Assembly (NCBI GenBank): GCA_016214905.1
Contig: JACRMQ010000006.1
Span: 540,510-604,509 of the forward strand
Length of the DNA stretch: 64,000 nt
Origin: Ignavibacteriales bacterium
Lineage (GTDB): Bacteria > Bacteroidota > Ignavibacteria > UBA10030 > SZUA-254
Direction: 5' to 3'
A program made the position numbers and the translations under genes. Positions 8,364 through 16,499 of the stretch are shown in pieces (position 1 is the stretch's first letter; each line of letters opens with the position of its first letter). The notes under the pieces were generated by a model, which saw only the letters and a list, made by a program, of their open reading frames with translations, searched no databases and was not told the DNA's origin.

Positions 8364-8894
8364 CTATTCACTATCATACTGTATCAAAGAATGAATAGGA
8401 TATCCTTTTACTTTATTTCTTCCGTTCAAAAAATTCAATTCAATTAAAAATGCCAATCCAACAATTTCGCCTCCGAGATTCTCCACGAGCCGACATGCCG
8501 CATCAATAGTACCGCCCGTTGCCAGAAGATCATCAACAATTAATACCTTTTCCCCTTTCGTAATCGCATCTGTATGAATTTCGAGTGCATCTTTCCCGTA
8601 TTCAAGTTGATACTCTTCTCTGATTGTTTTTGACGGAAGCTTTTTGGGCTTTCTAACCGGTACAAATCCGGCATTAAGTTTATATGAAAGCGCACTCCCG
8701 AATATAAATCCACGCGATTCAACACTCACTACTTTATCAATTGGAACTGATTTATATTTTTCGAATAAAATATCTACCGATTTTCTGAAAGCTTCTCTAT
8801 CTTTCAACAATGTGGTGATATCGCGAAAGACAATTCCTTTTTTTGGGAAATCGGGTATGCTTCGAATGGTTTGCCTAAGATCGTTGTCTACCAT
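8364..8894 (-). CDS. apt: Adenine phosphoribosyltransferase
   Basis: Apt makes AMP from adenine and PRPP in purine salvage. The 176-residue protein matches the usual length and has N-terminal IPDFPKKGIVFRDITTLL, the SRGFIFG substrate loop and the PRPP-binding motif VLIVDDLLATGGT. Its ATG lies inside the last codons of the crotonase gene (7-bp overlap), so the two are co-translated although metabolically unrelated. Confidence 0.96.
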   Translation of the reverse strand: MVDNDLRQTIRSIPDFPKKGIVFRDITTLLKDREAFRKSVDILFEKYKSVPIDKVVSVESRGFIFGSALSYKLNAGFVPVRKPKKLPSKTIREEYQLEYGKDALEIHTDAITKGEKVLIVDDLLATGGTIDAACRLVENLGGEIVGLAFLIELNFLNGRNKVKGYPIHSLIQYDSE

Positions 8895-9670
8895 TTTAAT
8901 TTTTCCTTGTTGAGAAACGAATCAAGACCACGTTTAAAATCATCTGTCTTTCTGATCAACGCGTTCAGATTTGCGGCATATTCCATTAACTCTTTCTCGT
9001 TCATTTCGTGATAACGTGTGAATAATTCTTTTGTCAAATTAATCGAAGAGGAGCAAGAATCATTGATAAGTTTTTTTACAAATTCAGTACTCTTGTCAGA
9101 AAGCGATTCATCTTCGATAACTTCGGTAACAAGACCTAACGATGCGGCTGTTTGAGAATCGTAAATATCTCCGCGGATAATCATTTCACGCGCTTTACCT
9201 TCTCCCATTCTTTTGATTAGATAAACTAGAATGATAGCGGGTAAAAATCCAATTCGTACTTCAGGAACTCCAAACTTTGCTTTGTTTTTTGCCGCGAACA
9301 CAAAATCGCAAGTGACTGCCAATCCGCAACCTCCACCCAACGCGGGACCGTTCACAACCGCGATAGTCGGTTTCTTCATGGAGTGAAGAACCTGATACAT
9401 TTTCATCAGATTTCTGGCGTCTTCAAGGTTTTCATCATGACTCTTCTCGGTGAACGTTTTGAGATAATCCAGATTCATTCCGGCACAAAAAGCCGAACCT
9501 GCGCCTGTTATGATTAAAGCACGTACATTCGGATTACGGTTAGCCGATGTGAATGCCTCAGTTAATTCCTTGATCGTCAGATCATCCAACGAATTCCTAC
9601 GTTCCGGTTTGGATAATGTTAGAGTAGCAATACGATCGGCGACTTCAAATATAATCGATGTATAATTCAT
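8888..9670 (-). CDS. Crotonase-family enoyl-CoA hydratase/isomerase
   Basis: The product belongs to the crotonase superfamily, which stabilises acyl-CoA enolates. Visible motifs are the oxyanion-hole segments GAGSAFCAGMNL and NGPALGGGCGLAVTCD, and FGVPEVRIGFLPA. The Glu after GGGC that is one of the two catalytic acids of enoyl-CoA hydratase is Gly here, while the second Glu (PE) is kept. This pattern recalls methylglutaconyl-CoA hydratase-like members rather than FadB-type hydratases. I start at ATG 9670 (MNYTSIIFEV, 260 residues); in-frame starts at 9697 (ATG) and 9706 (TTG) are possible but would add an atypical N-terminus. The substrate is unknown. Confidence 0.85.
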   Translation of the reverse strand: MNYTSIIFEVADRIATLTLSKPERRNSLDDLTIKELTEAFTSANRNPNVRALIITGAGSAFCAGMNLDYLKTFTEKSHDENLEDARNLMKMYQVLHSMKKPTIAVVNGPALGGGCGLAVTCDFVFAAKNKAKFGVPEVRIGFLPAIILVYLIKRMGEGKAREMIIRGDIYDSQTAASLGLVTEVIEDESLSDKSTEFVKKLINDSCSSSINLTKELFTRYHEMNEKELMEYAANLNALIRKTDDFKRGLDSFLNKEKLKW

Positions 9671-9715
9671 GAGGCACAAATTAAGAAACTTCTGCATCAA
9701 TCTCAAATTTAATGT

Positions 9716-9749
9716 AAAAAAAAAGCCCTGATTAAATAATCAGGGCTTT
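9716..9749 (-). terminator. Intrinsic terminator of lrp-glnA
   Basis: Perfect 13-bp arms AAAGCCCTGATTA (9722-9734) and TAATCAGGGCTTT (9737-9749) are followed on the minus strand by nine U residues (9724-9716). It lies 19 bp after the glnA stop. Confidence 0.95.
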
Positions 9750-9768
9750 CGGGATGGCTGGATGAAAT

Positions 9769-11136
9769 TCAATATTTTTCAAGATATTGATCGATTTCCC
9801 ACTGGGTAACCTGTAAGCGGTAATCATCCCACTCACTGAGTTTTAGTACGCGAAATTTTTCATAGGCAAATTCGCCCAACGCCTCTTTAATCACGGAATC
9901 GTGGCTGAGATGATCGAGTGCTTCGGTAATATCGCGAGGTAATAGATCAACTTTCCTTTTCTTAGCTTCTTCCTCAGAAAATTCATAAATATTCTCTTCA
10001 ATCGGTTTTGGCGGTAATTTCTTTTTTTCAATCCCATCTAAACCTGCGGCGAGCATAACCGCAAAAGCGAGATAAGGATTCGCAGCCGGATCGGGGCAAC
10101 GTAATTCTGCTCTTACCGATTTTTCTCTACCGGGTGTGTAACGCGGAATTCGAATCAAAGCCGAACGATTCCGCTGACCCCAGGCAATATAAACAGGAGC
10201 TTCATATCCAACAACTAACCGTTTATACGAATTTATAGTTGGATTCAAAATAGCATTCATCGCTTTGATATGCGTGAGTTGACCTTGGATAAAATATTTT
10301 GCCATGTCCGATAGGTGATAATCATCTTTCGGATCGAAAAATAAATTTTTTCCTGCTGAATTGAATATGCTTTGATGCACGTGCATACCTGATCCGTTAA
10401 TTCCTCTGATCGGCTTTGGCATAAACGTAGCGTGCAGAGAATGATGCGACGCTATCCACTTCAACGTAAATTTTAGAGTAACTGCCTGATCGGCAATTTT
10501 CAACGCATCTGCATACCGGAAATCGATCTCGTGTTGCCCCACCGCTACTTCATGGTGTAATGCCTCAACATCGATTCCGAAGCCATGGAGTGCATTCGTC
10601 ATCTCCTGTCTGATCTCCATTGCCAGGTCAGATGTTTGATCGAAATATCCGGCGTTATCGTGCGGCAGAGGATTCAACTTACCATCTTCTTTTCTAAAAA
10701 GAAAAAACTCAAGTTCAGGTCCAACATTGAACGTGAAACCTAATTTCTTCGCACGTTCCAATTGTCGTTTTAATATATAGCGCGGATCTCCTTCAAATGG
10801 GGTGCCATCGGGCATATAAACATCACACATGAACCGGCCGACTACAGCTTGCGAATCACTTTTCCGCGTCCATGGGATAACAGCATATGTATCAGGATCA
10901 AGTTTAAGATACATGTCGCTTTCGAAAATTCGTGTGAATCCTTCTATTGAAGAACCATCGAACCATATTCCATCATTAAGTGCTGCCTCTATTTTTGAGA
11001 TCGGGATGGTTACACCTTTCAGGTGGCCATTCAGATCTGTGAATTGCAAATGTAAAAATTGCACTCCATCTTCTTTTACGCGTTTGATTGTGTCGTTAAT
11101 TGTCTTTGATTCTTTTTTTAATTTATTTTTAGCCAT
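9769..11136 (-). CDS. glnA: Type I glutamine synthetase
   Basis: GlnA makes glutamine from glutamate, ammonia and ATP, the main ammonium assimilation step. The 455-residue protein carries DGSSIEGF, the metal-binding HHEVAVGQHEIDFRY, NGSGMHVHQS, and the glutamate/ATP segment RIPRYTPGREKSVRAELRCPDP. Length and the C-terminal NIYEFSEEEAKKR resemble the GSI-alpha type, and I do not see the NLYDLPPEE adenylylation loop of GSI-beta, so control by GlnE is unlikely. It follows an Lrp-family regulator by 16 bp and is closed by a strong terminator; control by that regulator is inferred. Confidence 0.96.
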   Translation of the reverse strand: MAKNKLKKESKTINDTIKRVKEDGVQFLHLQFTDLNGHLKGVTIPISKIEAALNDGIWFDGSSIEGFTRIFESDMYLKLDPDTYAVIPWTRKSDSQAVVGRFMCDVYMPDGTPFEGDPRYILKRQLERAKKLGFTFNVGPELEFFLFRKEDGKLNPLPHDNAGYFDQTSDLAMEIRQEMTNALHGFGIDVEALHHEVAVGQHEIDFRYADALKIADQAVTLKFTLKWIASHHSLHATFMPKPIRGINGSGMHVHQSIFNSAGKNLFFDPKDDYHLSDMAKYFIQGQLTHIKAMNAILNPTINSYKRLVVGYEAPVYIAWGQRNRSALIRIPRYTPGREKSVRAELRCPDPAANPYLAFAVMLAAGLDGIEKKKLPPKPIEENIYEFSEEEAKKRKVDLLPRDITEALDHLSHDSVIKEALGEFAYEKFRVLKLSEWDDYRLQVTQWEIDQYLEKY

Positions 11137-11152
11137 TCTTATACCTTTCTTA

Positions 11153-11611
11153 TTATCTTTTCGTTGTGATATTTATTTTCATCGTTTCTTTCGCTGTTGA
11201 AAGAACTATGCTTGTTCGGGTATCTGTTACTCCGTTCCATGATTGAATTTTTGATAAAAGATTTTCAAGCGTTGCCGCGTTTTCGGTTCTGATTTTGAGC
11301 AAATGAGAACCGTCCCCGGTAATAGCATGACATTCCAAGACATCGTCGTTTCCTTTCGCCTTCTCGATGAACGCAGGATAATGTTTTGACGAGTCCACTT
11401 TAACTGCTATGAATGCGGTAATATCCTTCCCGACTTTCTTTGGATTAATATGAGTTGTGTATTGAATAATGAAACCGCTATCCTCAAGCTTTCTCAGACG
11501 ATCGCTGACCGATGGAATTGATAATCCTACATACTCCGCGATTTCATTCCTGCGCGTTCTTCCATGATTCTGTAAAATGTTTAATATCTTGATATCTATT
11601 TCATCAATCAT
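11153..11611 (-). CDS. Lrp/AsnC-family transcription regulator
   Basis: The 152-residue protein has an N-terminal winged helix-turn-helix (IDIKILNILQNHGRTRRNEI then LSIPSVSDRLRKLEDSGFI) and a C-terminal RAM domain with the ligand loop GDGSHLLKI. Such proteins bind amino acids and wrap DNA as octamers. It lies directly before glnA in one unit. Two inverted 15-bp sites over its own promoter (11639-11653, 11669-11683) suggest autoregulation and joint control of glnA; glutamine or another amino acid would be a natural effector, but this is inference. Confidence 0.92.
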   Translation of the reverse strand: MIDEIDIKILNILQNHGRTRRNEIAEYVGLSIPSVSDRLRKLEDSGFIIQYTTHINPKKVGKDITAFIAVKVDSSKHYPAFIEKAKGNDDVLECHAITGDGSHLLKIRTENAATLENLLSKIQSWNGVTDTRTSIVLSTAKETMKINITTKR

Positions 11612-11638
11612 AATAATATTCGCTAATATATTATAAAT

Positions 11639-11703
11639 CCTTATTTATTTAGGTTATATGATTAAATACCTAATATAATAAGGTTTTAAAATGATAAAAG
11701 CAA
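11639..11703 (-). promoter_or_regulatory. Promoter of lrp-glnA with paired operator-like sites
   Basis: On the minus strand TTG (11703-11701) is followed after 20 bp by TATTATAT (11680-11673). CCTAATATAATAAGG (11669-11683) covers this -7 element, and CCTTATTTATTTAGG (11639-11653) lies downstream. The second site equals the reverse complement of the first at 12 of 15 positions, and the centres are exactly 30 bp apart, close to three helix turns. This fits an Lrp dimer pair repressing its own promoter. Confidence 0.6.
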
Positions 11704-11735
11704 TACCCCTGGGTAATTATTTTCACTCAAATTAA

Positions 11736-12389
11736 TTAACTTGTCAATTTTTTAAGATTTTGAATCGCTTTGGGAATGTTATCTTTCGAGAAAAGTGAGT
11801 ACCCCGCAACAGATACAGTAGCTCCCGCGTCGTAGACTGCACGAATGTTCGTCTCATCTATTCCTCCATCTACCTGCAGGTGAATCCTCCGCCCAGAAGC
11901 TTCACACATGACCGCCACCTCTTGAATTTTTCTTATCATGGTTGGAATAAATTTTTGTCCACCAAAACCCGGATTCACCGTCATTATCAACACCAGATCC
12001 ACAAAAGGTAAAATTTCTCTTATGGTGATTGCTGGTGTAGATGGATTTATACTTACACCGGCTTTCATACCCAATGTCTTTATTTCGGTAATCGTTCGGT
12101 GTAAGTGAGTTGTAGCTTCAAGATGGACAGTTAAAATATCGACTCCTGATTTCTGAAAATCTTCAAGATATCTTTCCGGTTTATCAATCATCAAATGTGC
12201 ATCAAGTGGGAGCTTCGTTATTTTTCTCAAGGATTTGATAAGAATTGGACCGAAGGTGATATTCGGGACGAAATTTCCATCCATTATATCGAGATGAAGC
12301 CAATCAGCTCCTCCTCTTTCAAGAATTTTAATATCCTTTTCAAGATTCGCAAAATTTGCAGAAAGAATTGACGGGGCAATTTTAATCAT
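11736..12389 (-). CDS. rpe: Ribulose-phosphate 3-epimerase
   Basis: Rpe interconverts ribulose 5-phosphate and xylulose 5-phosphate in the pentose phosphate pathway. The 217-residue TIM barrel shows the metal and catalytic motifs HLDIMDGNFVPNITFG, DAHLMIDKPERY, MTVNPGFGGQKF and LQVDGGI. It starts 12 bp after the PASTA gene on the same strand, sharing its promoter. Confidence 0.96.
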   Translation of the reverse strand: MIKIAPSILSANFANLEKDIKILERGGADWLHLDIMDGNFVPNITFGPILIKSLRKITKLPLDAHLMIDKPERYLEDFQKSGVDILTVHLEATTHLHRTITEIKTLGMKAGVSINPSTPAITIREILPFVDLVLIMTVNPGFGGQKFIPTMIRKIQEVAVMCEASGRRIHLQVDGGIDETNIRAVYDAGATVSVAGYSLFSKDNIPKAIQNLKKLTS

Positions 12390-12401
12390 CGCTGATCCTT
12401 T

Positions 12402-13181
12402 TCAATATTCACGTGCATTATCGTTGTCGCTACTTTGTACAACTATCAAGTCAACTTTTTTATCAGGAAGCGCTTTCTCTCCCAACCTGGGGTATTGGTC
12501 TATGACAGTGTTCGGCAGTAAATCATTCGAGGATATGTAAGTGACATTACCGACCAATAATCCGGAATCTTTCAATAACTTTTCAGCATCCGCCAAAGTT
12601 TTACCCGTCAGATCAGGAATCTGGATTAAATTATCTTCGCTGCCTATACTAACTACACATGAAACGGTGATATCTCGTTTCACTTTAACCCCAGACTCTA
12701 TTTTTTGAGAGATAACAGTTCCTGCAGGATATTCATCAGACGTTTCGTAATCAATGTTACCTATTCTTAGTCCTTCGCGTTCCAACTGGAATCTCGCATC
12801 CCGTAAAGTTTTTCCCCTAATGTTCGGGACTATCACAGTAATTTCACCGGCGCTAACAGTCATGTAAACACGCCGTCCTGTTTTAACTTTCATCCCTACA
12901 GGCGGATTTTGTACAATCACGACATCTGCCGGATGTTCCCTATCCAGACGAACATCTCCTTTACGAGGTTCAAATCGCAGAGAATCCAATAAACGTACTG
13001 CTTCATCGTATTTCAAACCTACTACATTGGGCACGATGGACGTTGCCTCTTTGTTTACATACCAATACATAAAAAGATCGTTGAAGAGAAAAAATAGGAT
13101 CAATAATCCACCTGCTGCGAAGAATAGTTTCTTGCTTACAGAAGATTTTAGGATTTTGGAAATTTTTTTATTAAGCTTCAT
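12402..13181 (-). CDS. Membrane-anchored protein with three PASTA domains
   Basis: The 259-residue protein has a short cytoplasmic basic segment, one membrane helix (about 20-42, FFAAGGLLILFFLFNDLFMYW) and three PASTA repeats beginning near VPNVVGL, VPNIRGK and IPDLTGK. PASTA domains bind peptidoglycan fragments or beta-lactams in Ser/Thr kinases and penicillin-binding proteins, but no kinase or transpeptidase domain is present. It could be a cell-wall scaffold or sensor. It heads a two-gene unit with rpe and has its own promoter. Confidence 0.85.
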   Translation of the reverse strand: MKLNKKISKILKSSVSKKLFFAAGGLLILFFLFNDLFMYWYVNKEATSIVPNVVGLKYDEAVRLLDSLRFEPRKGDVRLDREHPADVVIVQNPPVGMKVKTGRRVYMTVSAGEITVIVPNIRGKTLRDARFQLEREGLRIGNIDYETSDEYPAGTVISQKIESGVKVKRDITVSCVVSIGSEDNLIQIPDLTGKTLADAEKLLKDSGLLVGNVTYISSNDLLPNTVIDQYPRLGEKALPDKKVDLIVVQSSDNDNAREY

Positions 13182-13191
13182 AATTGATGAA

Positions 13192-13222
13192 AAAATATAG
13201 GAAATACTTTCCAGAAGTTCAA
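13192..13222 (-). promoter_or_regulatory. Promoter of PASTA-rpe
   Basis: Minus-strand TTG (13222-13220), 20 bp, TATATTTT (13199-13192), just upstream of the PASTA gene. It is divergent to the cdd promoter in the same 103-bp gap. Confidence 0.65.
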
Positions 13223-13225
13223 ATC

Positions 13226-13256
13226 TTGATTATCATCCACATTTTTTCTATATTTC
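13226..13256 (+). promoter_or_regulatory. Promoter of the nucleoside salvage operon
   Basis: TTG (13226-13228), 20 bp, TATATTTC (13249-13256), 28 bp before the cdd start codon. Confidence 0.65.
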
Positions 13257-13284
13257 GCCTACTTTTAACATTTGAAGGTAATCA

Positions 13285-13686
13285 TTGAATTATAAAAATC
13301 TTGTAAAGAAAGCCGAAGCCGCACAGAAACATTCGCATGCTCCATATTCGAATCTTCGTGTGGGAGCGGCATTGTTAACATCGTCAAACAAAATTTATAC
13401 AGGATGCAATATTGAAAATAGTTCATTCAGCTTAACCATTTGCGCCGAACGAACCGCGATCTTCAAGGCAATCTCAAACGGTGAAAGAAAGTTTAAAGCT
13501 ATTGCGATAAATTCTGATAAAATTGAATTTATTCCACCTTGCGGTGCTTGCCGACAGGTTTTGCTGGATTTAGCAGGAGACATCGATATAGTTTTATCCA
13601 ATAGAAAAGGAAAGATAACAGTAACTAAACTTAACATTTTATTACCCGCATCTTTTAATAACTCAATTTTTAAACAAAAAAAATAA
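13285..13686 (+). CDS. cdd: Cytidine deaminase
   Basis: Cdd converts cytidine and deoxycytidine to uridine and deoxyuridine. The 133-residue product has the homotetrameric-type zinc site CAERTAIFKAI (Cys, catalytic Glu) and PPCGACRQVL. The start is TTG at 13285, with GAAGGT a few bases upstream. It is first in a plus-strand operon with tdk, nupC and a purine nucleoside phosphorylase, forming a coherent uptake and salvage set. Confidence 0.95.
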   Translation: MNYKNLVKKAEAAQKHSHAPYSNLRVGAALLTSSNKIYTGCNIENSSFSLTICAERTAIFKAISNGERKFKAIAINSDKIEFIPPCGACRQVLLDLAGDIDIVLSNRKGKITVTKLNILLPASFNNSIFKQKK

Positions 13687-13691
13687 TTGCA

Positions 13692-14270
13692 ATGGAAGTC
13701 GTAACTCTACACAATATGCCACAAAACACCGGATGGATTGAAGTTGTTTGTGGATGCATGTACAGCGGCAAAACCGAAGAATTGATTCGCCGATTGCGTC
13801 GTGCTCAGATAGCTAAACAAAAAGTATTGATCTTTAAACCCAAAATTGATAATAGGTATAGTTCTAATCAAATTGTATCGCACAGCGAGCAATCTTTACC
13901 TTCAATTGTCGTCGATAATCCATCTGAAATACTTAATCTATCCAAAGATGCTCAAGTAATTGGTATAGATGAAGGACAATTTTTTTCTCCCGACTTGGTT
14001 GAGGTTTGCGAAGAGTTGGCAAATGCCGGTAGACGCGTTATTGTTGCCGGACTTGATCAAGATTATCGCGGAAGGCCATTTGAACCAATACCAAAATTAT
14101 TGGCTGTCGCTGAGTATATAACCAAGACTCTTGCGATATGTATGCAATGTGGCAATCCAGCTGATCGTACACAAAGAACGACAGAACAGCATGAATTAGT
14201 AGTTGTTGGAGCACGCGGCGTATACGAAGCCCGATGTCGTAAATGTTTCGTTCCACCAACCACTGATTGA
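13692..14270 (+). CDS. tdk: Thymidine kinase, type II
   Basis: Tdk phosphorylates thymidine to dTMP. The 192-residue protein has the P-loop GCMYSGKTEEL, the DEGQFF motif of type II enzymes, and the C-terminal zinc-binding lasso with CMQCGNPADRTQR and EARCRKC. It follows cdd by 5 bp. Confidence 0.96.
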   Translation: MEVVTLHNMPQNTGWIEVVCGCMYSGKTEELIRRLRRAQIAKQKVLIFKPKIDNRYSSNQIVSHSEQSLPSIVVDNPSEILNLSKDAQVIGIDEGQFFSPDLVEVCEELANAGRRVIVAGLDQDYRGRPFEPIPKLLAVAEYITKTLAICMQCGNPADRTQRTTEQHELVVVGARGVYEARCRKCFVPPTTD

Positions 14271-14277
14271 ATTAACC

Positions 14278-15627
14278 ATGGATACATCAACTGTAGTACG
14301 CGGACTGATAGGGATAATTATAATCATTGGAATTGCATTTTTGTTTTCCAATAACAAAAAGAGAATAAATTGGAAATTAGTCGCTTCAGGTTTAGGGATA
14401 CAAATTATTTTTGCGATTTTGATTATTCTACATGAACCTTTAACCGCATTCTTCTATCCTCTTGGTTTACCGAAACTTATTATTGATTGGTTAGGAACTG
14501 CTGTTGTGAGTTTATTGGGTTTTACAATTGAAGGCGCTAAATTTGTTTTCGGAAATTTAGCAGTCAACTATGGTCCGGAAAGCTTGGGGTTCTTTTTTGC
14601 TTTTCAAGTTCTCCCAACTATCATTTTTGTTTCTTCACTCACATCTGTTTTATATTATCTCGGTATTTTACAGCGTGTTGTCCAAGGAATGGCATGGATA
14701 ATGGCTAAATTAATGGGTACAAGCGGAGCAGAATCTTTATCGAATACAGGAAATATTTTCGTCGGTCAAACCGAAGCTCCCCTTTTGATACGCCCTTACA
14801 TAGCAACAATGACTCAATCGGAATTGCTAACAATTATGGTCGGTGGAATGGCAACAATCGCAGGTGGCGTCATGGCAGCATATATTCAGATGCTCGGACA
14901 ATCGTTCGCAGCAATTCAAGGGACAGACATCGCTACCGCTCAGCTAACATTCGCAGTCAAATTATTAGCTGCCAGTGTCATGGCTGCACCTGCTTCTTTA
15001 GCCATATCAAAAATAATTTATCCAGAGGTTGGAGATCCCCTCACCAAGGGTACAGTAAAATTAAAGATTGAGCAAAACTCATCCAATGTCATCGAGGCTG
15101 CAGCAACAGGGGCTTCCGATGGGCTTCAATTAGCATTGAATGTCGGCGGTATGTTATTGGCATTCATTGCTTTCATAGCGTTGCTTAATTATCTGCTTTT
15201 ACAATTCGGCGACATAACTGGAATCAATTCTTATCTGATGTCGACGATTAAACAACCATTAAGCATGCAAGTTGTTTTTGGAACCATATTACAATATCTG
15301 GCATTCGCCATCGGAGTTCCTTGGAACGATTCATTTATCTTTGGCAGTTTATTAGGAACAAAAGTAGTGTTGAATGAATTTGTTGCATACCTTGATCTCG
15401 CTACTTTCATTAAACAGGGTGTAATGTCTGATAAAGGTATCACGATGGCGACATTCGCCCTCTGTGGATTTGCAAACTTTTCATCAATTGCTATTCAAAT
15501 TGGTGGCATCAGTCCAATGGCACCGGAGAGAAAAAAAGATTTGGCATCATTAGGACTTAGGGCAGTAGTCGGAGGCACATTGTCAACCCTCTTAACTGCA
15601 ACAATAGCAGGAATTTTATTGGGATGA
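14278..15627 (+). CDS. nupC: Concentrative nucleoside transporter, NupC/CNT family
   Basis: This polytopic inner-membrane transporter imports nucleosides with Na+ or H+. The CNT signatures VGQTEAPLLIRPYI and IGVPWNDS are present, with about ten hydrophobic segments. I use ATG 14278 (449 residues, MDTSTVVRGLIGIIII); an in-frame ATG at 14203 would overlap tdk by 68 bp and add a non-membrane N-terminus. It overlaps the nucleoside phosphorylase gene by four bases (ATGA), linking uptake to phosphorolysis. Confidence 0.94.
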   Translation: MDTSTVVRGLIGIIIIIGIAFLFSNNKKRINWKLVASGLGIQIIFAILIILHEPLTAFFYPLGLPKLIIDWLGTAVVSLLGFTIEGAKFVFGNLAVNYGPESLGFFFAFQVLPTIIFVSSLTSVLYYLGILQRVVQGMAWIMAKLMGTSGAESLSNTGNIFVGQTEAPLLIRPYIATMTQSELLTIMVGGMATIAGGVMAAYIQMLGQSFAAIQGTDIATAQLTFAVKLLAASVMAAPASLAISKIIYPEVGDPLTKGTVKLKIEQNSSNVIEAAATGASDGLQLALNVGGMLLAFIAFIALLNYLLLQFGDITGINSYLMSTIKQPLSMQVVFGTILQYLAFAIGVPWNDSFIFGSLLGTKVVLNEFVAYLDLATFIKQGVMSDKGITMATFALCGFANFSSIAIQIGGISPMAPERKKDLASLGLRAVVGGTLSTLLTATIAGILLG

Positions 15628-16445
15628 AAAAAACTCGAACAAAATCGTTAGAAGATCATCTAAAAGAATCTGTTAAAGCAATTAGAACTCAAGTAAAACT
15701 TAAACCTAAAATTGCTATTATTCTCGGATCTGGTTTGGGAGAGTTTGCTGAAACAATCTCATCTCCGACCATCATCGACACTCATACCATTCCTCATTAC
15801 CCTCTTTCTTCAGTGGAAGGACATAAAGGGAGACTGATATTTGGGAAAATTGGCAAGGCGGCACTTTTAGCATTTCAGGGTAGAGTACATTTTTATGAAA
15901 CTGGAAATATAGAAACAATTTTATATCCCATCCGGGTTGCACTTGCTTTAGGTATTAAAACATTAATTGTAACAAATGCTGCAGGTGGTATAAACAATCG
16001 ATTTACACCCGGTGATCTAATGTTGATTACAGACCATCTGAATTTAACATTTCAAAATCCATTAGGTAGTAAGTCGTCGCCACAGCGTAACCGTGCATTA
16101 TACGATATCGATATGCAAAGGACCATTAACGAGGTTGCGAGATCGGCTGGCATTCATTTGCAATCCGGAATCTACTGTGGCCTTAAAGGTCCAAGTTATG
16201 AGACGGCATCCGAAGTCAGGATGATTTGCAAGTTGGGAGCAGACGCCGTTGGGATGTCTACTGTGAATGAAGTCTCCCTCGCAGTCAGTTTGGGAATGCG
16301 AGTTGCCGGATTTTCGTGCATTACGAACTTATCCACTGGGATATCAGATAAAAAACTTTCACATCAGGAAGTGACAGAAGTTGCAGACCGGGTGAAACAT
16401 ACATTCAGTAGATTGATAACCGGTGTTGTAGAAGCAGTCGGTTAA
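15624..16445 (+). CDS. punA: Purine nucleoside phosphorylase (trimeric, PNP/MTAP family)
   Basis: The enzyme cleaves inosine and guanosine with phosphate to free base and ribose 1-phosphate. The 273-residue protein has LGSGLGEFAE, the phosphate-binding HYPLSSVEGHKGRL, VTNAAGGINNRFTPGDLM, and GPSYETASEVRM. Asn in CITNLSTGIS is the base-binding residue typical of purine nucleoside rather than methylthioadenosine phosphorylases. Its start overlaps the nupC stop. Confidence 0.93.
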   Translation: MKKTRTKSLEDHLKESVKAIRTQVKLKPKIAIILGSGLGEFAETISSPTIIDTHTIPHYPLSSVEGHKGRLIFGKIGKAALLAFQGRVHFYETGNIETILYPIRVALALGIKTLIVTNAAGGINNRFTPGDLMLITDHLNLTFQNPLGSKSSPQRNRALYDIDMQRTINEVARSAGIHLQSGIYCGLKGPSYETASEVRMICKLGADAVGMSTVNEVSLAVSLGMRVAGFSCITNLSTGISDKKLSHQEVTEVADRVKHTFSRLITGVVEAVG

Positions 16446-16499
16446 ACTTTAATATCATCAAAATAGACTTTTTTAAACTATTGATTTCAATTTATCTTT

